Source: Williamsia sp. 1138
GTDB taxonomy: Bacteria; Actinomycetota; Actinomycetes; Mycobacteriales; Mycobacteriaceae
Assembly: GCF_002095435.2 (NCBI RefSeq)
Contig: NZ_MJEJ02000015.1
Coordinates: 1-35,808, forward strand
Direction: 5' to 3'
DNA length: 35,808 nucleotides
Part shown: positions 1-8,291 of the stretch, one piece after another
Layout of the letters: each line of letters opens with the position of its first letter
Position numbering within the stretch: the stretch's first letter is position 1
Notes under the pieces: generated by a model
What the model was told of the DNA's origin: nothing
Databases searched by the model: none
The model's input: the letters and a program-made list of their open reading frames with translations, nothing else
Translations under genes and position numbers: made by a program

Positions 1-1
1 G

Positions 2-61
2 GACGCGCTCATCCACTACGCCCGCAAGGGCGCCATCATCAACTCCACCTACATGGTCTGA
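2..61 (+). CDS. C-terminal tail of an upstream gene (partial), possibly the small NitB/Sll0783-like protein
   Basis: Only the last 19 codons are present, reading DALIHYARKGAIINSTYMV and ending in TGA at 59-61. The stop overlaps the likely ribosome-binding site (GAGGA, 60-64) of the next gene, so the two are probably co-transcribed. The fragment is too short to name from sequence. In Nit1C-type nitrilase clusters a small conserved protein (Sll0783/MSMEG_0572 family) often precedes the nitrilase, so that identity is possible from context only. Confidence 0.5.
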   Translation, partial: DALIHYARKGAIINSTYMV

Positions 62-71
62 GGATCACGAC

Positions 72-971
72 ATGACAACTCTGGCAGCGGTTTCAGCCAA
101 CTTCACCCGAGATCTCGATCAGAACTACGCACTCATCGAAGCGCTTGTAGACGAAGCCGGGGAGCGCGGCGTCGACTTCCTGGCACTGCCCGAAGCCGCC
201 ATCGGCGGGTACCTCTCGTCGCTCGGCAACCACGGGGACACCGTCAAGACCACCAACCGCTCACTACCGCCGGCGATCTCGGTCGACGGCCCCGAACTCA
301 AGCGGGTGCAGAGCATCGTCGGTGACATCGTCACCGCCATCGGTTTTTGCGAACTCGCCGAAGACGGCGAGACCCGTTACAACGCAGCAGCATTGCTCGA
401 CGGCAACCAGATCTACGGAACATACCGGAAGGTGCACCAACCGCTCGGCGAGCACATGTCGTATTCAGCCGGGTCGGCCTACCCGGTCTTCGAGACGCCG
501 GTGGGCCGCATCGGTCTGCAGATCTGCTACGACAAGGCGTTTCCCGAGGCTGCACGCCTGATGGCACTCGATGGCGCCGAGATCATCGCGAGCCTGTCGG
601 CGTGGCCTGCCGCGCGCACCGCGACCGCCGAGAACCTGCAGGAAGACCGCTGGACGTACCGGTTCAACCAGTTCGACATCGCACGGGCTCTCGACAACCA
701 GGTGTTCTGGGTGGCCGCCAACCAGTCCGGTACCTTCGGGTCACTGAAATATGTTGGTAATGCCAAGGTTGTCGATCCGGGTGGCAACATCCTGGCCACC
801 ACACTGCTCGGCAGCGGCATGGCTGTCGCCGAGGTCGACATCGCCGCAAAGTTCTCCGAGATGCGCGGCGGCATGTTCCATCTGCGGGATCGGCGCCCCG
901 ACGTCTACGGGAAGGTCACCGAACTCGACGAGGCCGGCACTGCGACCTGGCGGGGGTTGGCCCATGCCTGA
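72..971 (+). CDS. Carbon-nitrogen hydrolase (nitrilase/amidase superfamily)
   Basis: A 299-residue cytosolic hydrolase of the nitrilase superfamily, which cleaves non-peptide C-N bonds in amides, carbamoyl compounds or nitriles. The catalytic triad is visible: Glu41 in LPEAAIGGY, Lys120 in YRKVHQP and Cys152 in LQICYDKAFPE. The auxiliary Glu127 is also in place. The CYD context around the cysteine is more amidase-like than the CWE context of true nitrilases, so an amide or carbamoyl substrate is at least as likely as a nitrile. Length is normal for the superfamily. The ATG at 72 follows GAGGA by about 7 bases. Its stop overlaps the start of the FAD oxidoreductase by 8 bases, so the two are translationally coupled. 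The fold is certain; the substrate is unknown. Confidence 0.9.
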   Translation: MTTLAAVSANFTRDLDQNYALIEALVDEAGERGVDFLALPEAAIGGYLSSLGNHGDTVKTTNRSLPPAISVDGPELKRVQSIVGDIVTAIGFCELAEDGETRYNAAALLDGNQIYGTYRKVHQPLGEHMSYSAGSAYPVFETPVGRIGLQICYDKAFPEAARLMALDGAEIIASLSAWPAARTATAENLQEDRWTYRFNQFDIARALDNQVFWVAANQSGTFGSLKYVGNAKVVDPGGNILATTLLGSGMAVAEVDIAAKFSEMRGGMFHLRDRRPDVYGKVTELDEAGTATWRGLAHA

Positions 972-2265
972 GCACACACACGTCCCCGTCGCGATCATCG
1001 GGGGAGGGCAGGCCGGTCTCTCGGTCAGCTGGTACCTCGGTCGCCAGGACATCGCGCACCTCGTCATCGAAGCCAAGACGGCCGTCCACGCCTGGACCGA
1101 TACCCGCTGGGACAACTTCACACTCGTCACCCCGAACTGGCACTGCCGTCTTCCCGGATACAGCTACGCCGGTGACGATCCCGACGGCTTCATGAAGCGA
1201 GACGAAGTGGTCGCCTGGCTCGAGGGCTGGCTCGACACCTTCGAACCGCCATTGCGGGAACACACCCGCGTGACCAGGCTGCGCCAGGGCGCCGGTGGCG
1301 GCTTCGAGTTGACCCTGCAGTCGGGCAGCAATGAAGAGATTCTCACCGCCGATGACGTGGTGATCGCGACCGGCGGGTACCCGCTGCCTGTGATCCCTAC
1401 CTTTGCGCGCACCCTCGATCCGGCTGTGACACAGATACATTCCGAGGAATACAAGAACGCCGACCAACTGCCGGACGGCGCCGTCATGGTGGTGGGCACC
1501 GGGCAATCCGGTGCACAGATCGCCGAAGACCTCCACCTCGCGGGTCGCACTGTCCACCTGGCGATGGGCAAGGCCCCCCGGGTCGGTCGCTTTTACCGTG
1601 GCCGCGACTGCATGACCTGGCTCGCCGACATGGGGCTCTACGACGTCGGGGTGCAGGAGTACCCCGGTGGCCAGGCCGCGCGGGAGAAGACCAACCACTA
1701 TGTGACCGGCCGTGATGGTGGTCGCGACATCGATCTGCGCGAGTTCGCGACGCAGGGGATGCATCTCTACGGCCTGCTCGAGGACGGCCGCGACAGTCGT
1801 CTCGAGTTCGCCCCGACTCTGCGTGAGTCGCTTGACTCGGCGGATGCGACGTACAACTCGATCTGCGGCGACATCGATCGTCACATCGAGCGCGAGGGTA
1901 TCGACGCGCCGCCGGCCACTCGCTATGAGCCGGTGTGGGAGCCGTCCGAGGAGCCGACCTCGCTGGACCTGGCGGCAGCCGGGGTCACCAGCATCGTCTG
2001 GGCAATCGGATATCGCCCCGACTACCGGTGGATCGAGGCCAGTGTCTTCGACGGCGGCGGGCGTCCCATGCAGACCAGGGGAGTCACCTCGGTGCCGGGC
2101 CTGGCTTTCATCGGGTTGCCGTGGATGTACACCTGGGGGTCGGGCCGGTTCCACGGAATCGACCGTGACGCAGCCCATATCGCTGCATCGATCATCGATC
2201 GGGTGGCCCCGGGTTCGGCCGGTCGCGAGGCGACCGATGGTGCCACGCTCGCGACCACTCCCTGA
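964..2265 (+). CDS. FAD/NAD(P)-dependent oxidoreductase, MSMEG_0569-like
   Basis: A 433-residue flavoprotein monooxygenase-type enzyme. An N-terminal FAD dinucleotide motif GGGQAG lies at residues 13-18. A second nucleotide-binding motif, GTGQSG, begins at residue 178 and suits NAD(P)H. The stretch TRWDNFTLVTPNWHCRLPGY after the first Rossmann unit is what I associate with the MSMEG_0569 flavoprotein family of Nit1C-type clusters; that is recalled, not searched. The open frame extends upstream, but the ATG at 964 is preferred because it places the FAD motif at the N terminus and overlaps the hydrolase stop. GTG of the ligase gene begins two bases after its stop. It probably oxidises an intermediate made or used by the neighbouring hydrolase and ligase; the reaction is unknown. 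Confidence 0.85.
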   Translation: MPEHTHVPVAIIGGGQAGLSVSWYLGRQDIAHLVIEAKTAVHAWTDTRWDNFTLVTPNWHCRLPGYSYAGDDPDGFMKRDEVVAWLEGWLDTFEPPLREHTRVTRLRQGAGGGFELTLQSGSNEEILTADDVVIATGGYPLPVIPTFARTLDPAVTQIHSEEYKNADQLPDGAVMVVGTGQSGAQIAEDLHLAGRTVHLAMGKAPRVGRFYRGRDCMTWLADMGLYDVGVQEYPGGQAAREKTNHYVTGRDGGRDIDLREFATQGMHLYGLLEDGRDSRLEFAPTLRESLDSADATYNSICGDIDRHIEREGIDAPPATRYEPVWEPSEEPTSLDLAAAGVTSIVWAIGYRPDYRWIEASVFDGGGRPMQTRGVTSVPGLAFIGLPWMYTWGSGRFHGIDRDAAHIAASIIDRVAPGSAGREATDGATLATTP

Positions 2266-2267
2266 CC

Positions 2268-3704
2268 GTGGCCGAGTATTCGTTCTCTCGGCTGATCACC
2301 GCCCGGGCACGGGTCGACCCGGATGCCGTGGTCGTCGTCGCCGACGATCAGGTGTTGACCGCGGCCGATCTCGACCGGCAGAGCAACCGCCTCGCCCGGA
2401 GCTATCTCGAACTGGGGGTCCGCCGGGACGACCTGGTGGCGGTGGCTCTGCCCAATTCTGCGGAGTTCGTCATCGTGTGCGCGGCGATCTGGAAGGCGGG
2501 CGCCACTCCGATGCCGACATCGCCCATGCTGGACGACTCCGAGCGCGGCAAGATCGAAGAGCTCGCCCGCCCGGTACTGAGTGTCGGTGCACGACCGGTT
2601 CATCCGCAGATCTGCTGGGTCGAGACAGGTTTCGACCCGGACCCCACGTTGTCGGACGCCGAACTCCCCGACAGCTGGGCGTCCTGCTGGAAGGCGCCGA
2701 CGTCGTCGGGCAGTACGGGTGTTCCCGCGGTGATCCGGGCGGCCGCGCCTGCGCTGCTCGACCCCGAACGGCCGGTGGCAGCGTTCCTGCCATCGGAGGC
2801 GGTGCAGCTGGTGAGTGGGCCGATCTGGCACTCCGCATCGTTCACCTACGCCCTTCGTGGGCTGCTCACCGGACACCGGCTGATCATCCTGCCGGGATTC
2901 GACGAACGACGGGTTCTGGCCTCGATAGCCCGCCACCGGGTGAGCTGGACGCTGCTCTCACCCACGATGATTCATCGGCTGCTCCGCCTTCCGGCGCCCG
3001 AACGTCTGGCCGCTGATGTCAGTTCGCTCGAGACGGTCCTGCACCTGGGATCGCCGTGTCCGCCCGCGGACAAGCGAGGTCTGATCGACTGGCTCGGCCC
3101 GCACCGCGTGGTCGAGGTGTACGCAGGCGGCGAATCCAACGGACTCACCATGATTCGCGGAGACGAGTGGCTGGAACGTCCGGGTAGCGTCGGACAGCCG
3201 ATCGGCGGCACCGAACTACGCGTCGTGCGCGGTGATGGATCTGTAGCGGACGCGGGCGAGGTGGGAGAGGTCTGGATGCGGCGAGGGCCGCGGCCCACGT
3301 ATTCGTACCTGGGCCGCCCGTCGCGCCGGACGACCGATGGCTGGGATTCGCTCGGTGACGCGGGTTTTCTCGATGCGCAGGGCCATCTCACGATCATCGA
3401 CCGCGTCGCCGACCGGATCGTCAGCGCAGGCGTCCACATTTATCCGGCCGAGGTGGAGCGGGTGCTCGAAGAACATCCGCTGGTGCGTGGGGCAATCGCT
3501 TTCGGCGTCCCTGACGAGCAGCTCGGATGTGTGGTCGAGGCGGTCGTGGACGTCGCAGGCGTCGCGGTCGAGGCCGACTCACTCCGCGCCTTCGCCGCGC
3601 GACGCCTGGACGAACTGCGAGTACCCAGACGCATCCGGCTGCAGGACAAGCCGGTGCGATCCGACGCCGGGAAGGTCCGTCGACCTCGTAACCTTGCTGG
3701 ATGA
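2268..3704 (+). CDS. AMP-forming acyl-CoA synthetase / acid ligase
   Basis: A 478-residue ANL-superfamily adenylating enzyme, expected to activate a carboxylic acid as acyl-AMP and pass it to CoA or another acceptor. The P-loop reads TSSGSTGVPAVI, where the usual GxPKG lysine is alanine. Later motifs are present: VYAGGESNG (A5-like), GDAGFLDAQGHLTIIDR (A7/A8) and the C-terminal catalytic lysine in DAGKVRR. It is shorter than the usual 500-550 residues. Start is GTG at 2268, two bases after the previous stop, and the end overlaps the next gene in ATGA, so it belongs to the same operon. The altered P-loop may slow adenylation or mark a subfamily. The substrate cannot be read from the sequence. 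Confidence 0.88.
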   Translation: MAEYSFSRLITARARVDPDAVVVVADDQVLTAADLDRQSNRLARSYLELGVRRDDLVAVALPNSAEFVIVCAAIWKAGATPMPTSPMLDDSERGKIEELARPVLSVGARPVHPQICWVETGFDPDPTLSDAELPDSWASCWKAPTSSGSTGVPAVIRAAAPALLDPERPVAAFLPSEAVQLVSGPIWHSASFTYALRGLLTGHRLIILPGFDERRVLASIARHRVSWTLLSPTMIHRLLRLPAPERLAADVSSLETVLHLGSPCPPADKRGLIDWLGPHRVVEVYAGGESNGLTMIRGDEWLERPGSVGQPIGGTELRVVRGDGSVADAGEVGEVWMRRGPRPTYSYLGRPSRRTTDGWDSLGDAGFLDAQGHLTIIDRVADRIVSAGVHIYPAEVERVLEEHPLVRGAIAFGVPDEQLGCVVEAVVDVAGVAVEADSLRAFAARRLDELRVPRRIRLQDKPVRSDAGKVRRPRNLAG

Positions 3705-4624
3705 GCATGAAAGTACGCATCGGGGTCGGACTGATACCGACCGAGGGGCCACCGCAGGGTGCCGGGCTCGCTGAGCTGATCGACGACCTCGAATCACTCG
3801 GAATCGATTCGGTGTGGCTCTCCGATCAGGTGTCGTCGCCGGATCATGTCGATCCGCTGATCGGTCTCGCTTACGCAGCGGGCCGGACCGAGAAACTCAA
3901 GTTGGGCACCGGAGTCCTGGTGTTGCCCGGGCGCAATCCCGCACTGGTCGCAGCGCAACTCGCCGGGCTGGCCGCACTCGCACCCGGCCGCATATTGCCC
4001 GCGTTCGGGGTGCAGCCTGCGACGCGCGGCGATCGCACGATGTACCCGGCGCCGGCGGGGCGGCGAGGTGAACTGTTCGAAGAAGCGATCACAGTGGTCC
4101 GGGCGCTGCTGACCGAACCGGTTGTCACCCATCATGGTGAGTTCTTCCACCTGCAGGAGGCCACGGTCGGACCGCTACCCGGCAAGCCGCTCGACTTGTG
4201 GCTCGGGGGCAGGTTGCCGGTGAGCATGGACCGGATCGGGCGTCTGGGTGACGGCTGGCTCGGCAGCTTCATCACCCCCGCCGAGGCTCAGCGGTGCCGC
4301 GAGCAGATCGAGGCGGCCGCCGCGCGGGCAGGGCGGGAGGTCGAGGCCGATCACTACGGCACCAACATCATCGTCGCGCCGGACGGCACCGACGAGGCGG
4401 CCATCGACGCCCTCGTTGCCAGAGCGGCAGGCAGACGCAAGGACCTTCTCGACCCCGGCGTGCTCATCTGTCGTGGTTGGGAGCAGGCGCGCACCCAGGT
4501 CCGCGCTTTCGTCGATGTCGGGCTCACCAAGTTCGTGGTGCGTCCGATTGCGCCGGTACCTTCTCGTCGCGAGTTTCTCGAACAATTCGCCCAGGAATTG
4601 CTTCCGCTGGAAGATCGTCGATGA
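3701..4624 (+). CDS. LLM-class (F420-dependent type) oxidoreductase, MSMEG_3544-like
   Basis: A 307-residue luciferase-like TIM-barrel protein. Typical features are the N-terminal KVRIGVGL strand, ESLGIDSVWLSDQV, LKLGTGVLVLPGRNP and WLGGRLPVSMDRIGRLGDGW, the last being a cofactor-phosphate-binding region. The pattern recalls the actinobacterial 'probable F420-dependent oxidoreductase, MSMEG_3544 family' (TIGR03854), by memory. It starts at ATG 3701, overlapping the ligase stop as ATGA; a second ATG at 3707 is possible. It is the last gene of the overlapping operon. LLM proteins use F420 or FMN for hydride transfer or oxygen-dependent reactions; which applies here is unknown. Confidence 0.85.
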   Translation: MSMKVRIGVGLIPTEGPPQGAGLAELIDDLESLGIDSVWLSDQVSSPDHVDPLIGLAYAAGRTEKLKLGTGVLVLPGRNPALVAAQLAGLAALAPGRILPAFGVQPATRGDRTMYPAPAGRRGELFEEAITVVRALLTEPVVTHHGEFFHLQEATVGPLPGKPLDLWLGGRLPVSMDRIGRLGDGWLGSFITPAEAQRCREQIEAAAARAGREVEADHYGTNIIVAPDGTDEAAIDALVARAAGRRKDLLDPGVLICRGWEQARTQVRAFVDVGLTKFVVRPIAPVPSRREFLEQFAQELLPLEDRR

Positions 4625-4698
4625 TTTGAATTGATTCGCATTAGACTTCGGGCAAATATTCAGATGTGACGTCGGCGCACGCGAGAGGCTGCGACACG

Positions 4699-5697
4699 AT
4701 GCTGGTGCTACCCATTGTGGTTCTCGGGTATGGGGCGGTCGCGCGCGCCTATATCGGCCAGATCATTTCTCATCGCGCTGAATATCGTTCGCGATTCGGC
4801 GTCGATCTCACGGTGGCCGCGGTGCGAACTCATCGAGCGCAGACCGAGATCACCGGTGATGCGATCCCGCAGCGGTCACAGTGGAGCGCACCGACCGCAT
4901 TGGACGAGTTGATCACCAGGGTCGAGGCACGGGTTGTGGTGCAGGCGGTGCCGTCGGACGATGCCGGTGCGGTCGACGCGGTCGCGGACGGTGTCTGTGC
5001 CCTCCGGAGCGGCGCCCATCTGGTGACCGCCACCAAGACGACCCTGCTGCACGGCTGGCGCGCCCTGGATGCGGCGTCTCGCGAAACCGGCCGCGCGGTG
5101 AAACTCTCCGGGACCGCCGGCGCGATGCTGCCCGCCGCCGATGTGGCCCGGTCGCTCAGCAACGGCATCCATGTGACATCGGTGAGCGGATGTGTCAACG
5201 GAACCGCCACTTTCGTCCTCGATCGACTCTCGGACGGTGACTCGTTGGGTGATGCGGTGGAGGCGGCCAGGCGCGCCGGGATCGCGGAAGGTGACCCTTC
5301 CGCCGATCTCTCGGGGCGAGACGTGGCGACGAAGATCCAGATCTTGACCGGTGTGCTCTGGTCGCGGGATCCGGGTGCGGCCGAGACGATTCTCGAGCCG
5401 ATCACCCCCGCCATCAGGTCGGCCGCGGTGCGGGCGAAAGGTCGTGGTCAGCGGCTGCGCCAAGTGGCGGTCGCCGACCTCGACATCCCGGATCTGGTGA
5501 CGGTGTCGATCCGGGCAGTGACCCGAGAGAGCCCGCTCGGAGCGCTCAACGGACCCGAGAAAGCCGTGATCTTCGATTGCGGCGAGTTCGGTCCGGTGAC
5601 CGTCACCGGTGGTCAGAGCAGTCCGACCGGTGCCGCGATGGCGATGATCAAGGACACGTTGTCCCTCGCTCTCGAGACGGCCCCGGGTCTGCACTGA
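4699..5697 (+). CDS. Homoserine dehydrogenase-like protein without ACT domain
   Basis: About 332 residues. An N-terminal Rossmann strand (VVLGYGAVARAY) is followed by the homoserine dehydrogenase catalytic domain. Diagnostic parts are TATKTTLLHG (the VTANK-like region), SGCVNGTATFVLDRLSDG, and AGIAEGDPSADLSGRDVATK containing the Asp and Lys used in catalysis. It lacks the C-terminal ACT domain of the usual 430-residue Hom protein. A specialised or paralogous reductase is therefore as likely as the threonine-pathway enzyme. ATG 4699 is chosen because AGAGG lies 10 bases upstream; the frame also allows GTG 4666. It follows the operon after 74 bases of AT-rich sequence and may have its own promoter. 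Confidence 0.78.
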   Translation: MLVLPIVVLGYGAVARAYIGQIISHRAEYRSRFGVDLTVAAVRTHRAQTEITGDAIPQRSQWSAPTALDELITRVEARVVVQAVPSDDAGAVDAVADGVCALRSGAHLVTATKTTLLHGWRALDAASRETGRAVKLSGTAGAMLPAADVARSLSNGIHVTSVSGCVNGTATFVLDRLSDGDSLGDAVEAARRAGIAEGDPSADLSGRDVATKIQILTGVLWSRDPGAAETILEPITPAIRSAAVRAKGRGQRLRQVAVADLDIPDLVTVSIRAVTRESPLGALNGPEKAVIFDCGEFGPVTVTGGQSSPTGAAMAMIKDTLSLALETAPGLH

Positions 5698-5757
5698 GCG
5701 AAACCGCCGCCCGGCTCATGACCGTCATCGAGAACAGTGCGTAGTCCGAATTGTCCG

Positions 5758-5763
5758 TAATGT
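5758..5763 (+). promoter_or_regulatory. Putative -10 box for a leaderless ponA2-like transcript
   Basis: TAATGT matches the actinobacterial TANNNT -10 pattern and is followed by exactly 7 bases before the GTG at 5771. That geometry places transcription start on or next to the start codon. No ribosome-binding site precedes the GTG, which agrees with a leaderless mRNA. No good -35 box was seen. Confidence 0.4.
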
Positions 5764-5770
5764 GGACTCC

Positions 5771-8227
5771 GTGTCGAAGTCCAGGTCTCTGTCGATGTTG
5801 CTCGGGTGCTGCCTGCTGGCCGGCATTCTCGTAGCCGGTTTGCTGTTCCCTCTGGTCGGAGGAGTGGGTTTCGTGTCGAGCCGCGCCGCGAGCGCAGTCG
5901 ACAACGTCGAATCGGAATTGGTCGGCGGGCAGGTCCCGGAGGTCAGCACGATGACCGACGTCAATGGAGATCCGATCGCATTTCTGTACGACCAGAGGCG
6001 CTTCCAGGTCGGGTACAACGACATCTCTCCGGAGATGATCCGCGCAATCATCTCCGTCGAAGATCGACGGTTCCTCGAACACGACGGGGTGGACTGGCGG
6101 GGGACGATTCGCGCGCTGGTGACCAATCAGGCGTCCGGAGAAGTACAGCAGGGCGCGTCGACTCTTGATCAGCAGTACGTCAAGAACTATCAACTGCTCG
6201 TCCTTGCGCGCACCGACGCCGAACGCCGCGCAGCCACGGAGACGACTGCCGCCCGCAAACTGCGAGAGATCCGGATGGCCCGGACCCTCGAGCAGACGCT
6301 GACCGCCCAGGCCATGAGTGAGAAGAACCTCGACGCGGAGTCGGCGAAGCAAGAGGCCAAGAAGGCCATCGTCACCCGATACCTGAACCTGGTGCCGTTC
6401 GGTAACGGCGCCTACGGCATCGAAGCCGCTGCCGGTACCTACTTCGGCAAGCCCGCCAAGGACCTCACGGTCCCCGAAGCGGCAATGCTCGCCGGCATGG
6501 TGCAGTCCAGCTCTGCGCTGAACCCCTACACGAACCCCGAGGGAGTGCTGGAGCGGCGTAATGTCGTGCTCGACACGATGATCGCGAATTTCCCCGAGCG
6601 CGCCGGTGAATACGTCGCCGCCAAGGACAGCCCGCTCGGTGTGCTGCCGTCACCGCGTTCGCTGGACCAGGGCTGTATCTCCGCCGGCGACGCGGGTTTC
6701 TTCTGTGACTACGCCCTGCAGTTCCTGGCGGAGAACGGGATCAGTCGAGACCAGATCGCACGCGGCGGGTACCTGATCCGCACCACCCTCGATCCGCAGG
6801 TCCAGGAAGCCACCCACAACGCGGTCCGTACGTACGCATCACCGGACCTGACCGGTGTCGCCAACGTGATGAACGTGATTCGGCCCGGCACCGAATCGCA
6901 CGACATCCTCGCGATGACGTCGAGCCGCGACTACGGACTCAACCGCGACATCGGGCAGACGATGCAGCCGCAGCCCTATTCGATGGTCGGCAACGGCGCC
7001 GGGTCGGTGTTCAAGATCTTCACCGTCGCCGCCGCGATGGAGCGCGGCCTCGGGGCGGGCTCGTCGCTGCAGGTGCCGTCGACATTCCAGGCCAGGGGGA
7101 TGGGCAGCAGCGGTGGGGTGAACGGATGCCCGGCGAACACGTACTGCGTGCGCAACGACGGCAACTATCCGGGCAGCATGTCCGTCACAAATGCCCTGGC
7201 CCAGTCGCCCAACACGGCGTTCGTGAAGTTGTTGCAGGACGTGGGGGTCGGACCGACGGTGGACATGGCGGTCAGGTTGGGACTGCGGTCGTACACCAAC
7301 CCCGGGACGTCGGGATTCGGTGAGCAGAGCCTCGCCGACTACATCAAAGAGAACAATCTCGGGTCGTTCACACTCGGCCCCACCGCGGTCGACGCCCTGG
7401 AATTGTCCAACGTGGCAGCGACATTGGCCTCGGGTGGGGTCTGGTGTCCGCCGAATCCGATTGCGTCGATCACCCAGCCGAAACGGGACAGCAACGGCAA
7501 CCGGGTGCTCGAGGCCGATGGCAGGCCCGGCGTGGTGGACGTGGCGCTGGAACGACCTGCCTGCGAGCGGGTGGTGGAGCCGGGCCTGGCCAACACCCTT
7601 GCAAATGCGATGAGTGAAGACGATCGAGGTGCGGGCACGGCTGCCGGTGCTGCCGGCTCGACGGGGTGGAGCCTGCCGATGTCGGGCAAGACCGGCACCA
7701 CCGAGGCCAACCGGTCGTCGGCGTTCCTCGGGTTCACCAACAACCTTGCCGGTGCGACCTACGTGTACAACGATTCGCCGACGATCTCCGAGCTGTGTTC
7801 GGGACCGCTGCGCCAGTGTGGGTACGGAAACCTCTACGGCGGTAACGAACCGGCGCGCACGTGGTTCAGCGCCATGCTGCCGATCGCTGACAAGTTCGGC
7901 CCGACGGCACTCCCTCCGCGTGATCCCGCCTACGTGGCCGGGGTCGGCGGCAAGGCGGTCCCGTCGGTGGTCGGGCTGTCTGCAGGTGAGGCGACGGCGC
8001 GGCTCGAAGCCGAGGGTTTCCGGGTGAATCAGGTGAGTGTCGGTAGCGGCCAGGCATCGGGGACGGTCGTCTCGTCCACTCCGAACGGTTCGGCAATACC
8101 GGGCAGTACGGTCACGATTTCTGTCAGCAACGGGCAGGCACCGCTACCGCCGCGACGTCCTGCGCCGCCGCCCGCGACGATCACCGTCCCGGGTGTCGGG
8201 CCGATCGTGATCCCGCTACCGGGGTGA
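5771..8227 (+). CDS. ponA2: Bifunctional class A penicillin-binding protein with PASTA domain (PonA2-like)
   Basis: About 818 residues; builds peptidoglycan at the outer membrane face. A single N-terminal membrane anchor lies near residues 8-30. The glycosyltransferase (GT51) domain shows catalytic Glu97 in SVEDRRFLEHDG, GASTLDQQ and the RKLREIRMA helix. The transpeptidase domain carries all three motifs: S412-V-F-K415, S479-P-N481 and K640-T-G642. A PASTA domain starts near VPSVVGLSAGEA, and the C terminus is a proline-rich tail ending in PGVGPIVIPLPG. Length and order match mycobacterial PonA2 (about 810 residues). GTG 5771 is favoured by the leaderless promoter geometry; GTG 5762 is an in-frame alternative. 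The usual whiB4 neighbour of mycobacterial ponA2 is absent, so this may be a relocated copy. Confidence 0.93.
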   Translation: MSKSRSLSMLLGCCLLAGILVAGLLFPLVGGVGFVSSRAASAVDNVESELVGGQVPEVSTMTDVNGDPIAFLYDQRRFQVGYNDISPEMIRAIISVEDRRFLEHDGVDWRGTIRALVTNQASGEVQQGASTLDQQYVKNYQLLVLARTDAERRAATETTAARKLREIRMARTLEQTLTAQAMSEKNLDAESAKQEAKKAIVTRYLNLVPFGNGAYGIEAAAGTYFGKPAKDLTVPEAAMLAGMVQSSSALNPYTNPEGVLERRNVVLDTMIANFPERAGEYVAAKDSPLGVLPSPRSLDQGCISAGDAGFFCDYALQFLAENGISRDQIARGGYLIRTTLDPQVQEATHNAVRTYASPDLTGVANVMNVIRPGTESHDILAMTSSRDYGLNRDIGQTMQPQPYSMVGNGAGSVFKIFTVAAAMERGLGAGSSLQVPSTFQARGMGSSGGVNGCPANTYCVRNDGNYPGSMSVTNALAQSPNTAFVKLLQDVGVGPTVDMAVRLGLRSYTNPGTSGFGEQSLADYIKENNLGSFTLGPTAVDALELSNVAATLASGGVWCPPNPIASITQPKRDSNGNRVLEADGRPGVVDVALERPACERVVEPGLANTLANAMSEDDRGAGTAAGAAGSTGWSLPMSGKTGTTEANRSSAFLGFTNNLAGATYVYNDSPTISELCSGPLRQCGYGNLYGGNEPARTWFSAMLPIADKFGPTALPPRDPAYVAGVGGKAVPSVVGLSAGEATARLEAEGFRVNQVSVGSGQASGTVVSSTPNGSAIPGSTVTISVSNGQAPLPPRRPAPPPATITVPGVGPIVIPLPG

Positions 8228-8291
8228 TTCCGGCGCGGCTGGCATAGGCTCAGACCATCGGGCATCGACCACTTGCCGTCAGGAGGAGCTC

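Noticed and set aside
916-2178. 420-codon antisense frame over the FAD oxidoreductase
   Set aside because: No recognisable motif and it covers a clear flavoprotein.
1712-3016. 434-codon plus-strand frame across the flavoprotein/ligase junction
   Set aside because: Arg/Pro/Ser-rich, out of frame with two genuine enzymes.
5718-5728. ATGACCGTCAT palindrome before the PBP gene
   Set aside because: Single short site with no partner and no adjacent regulator.
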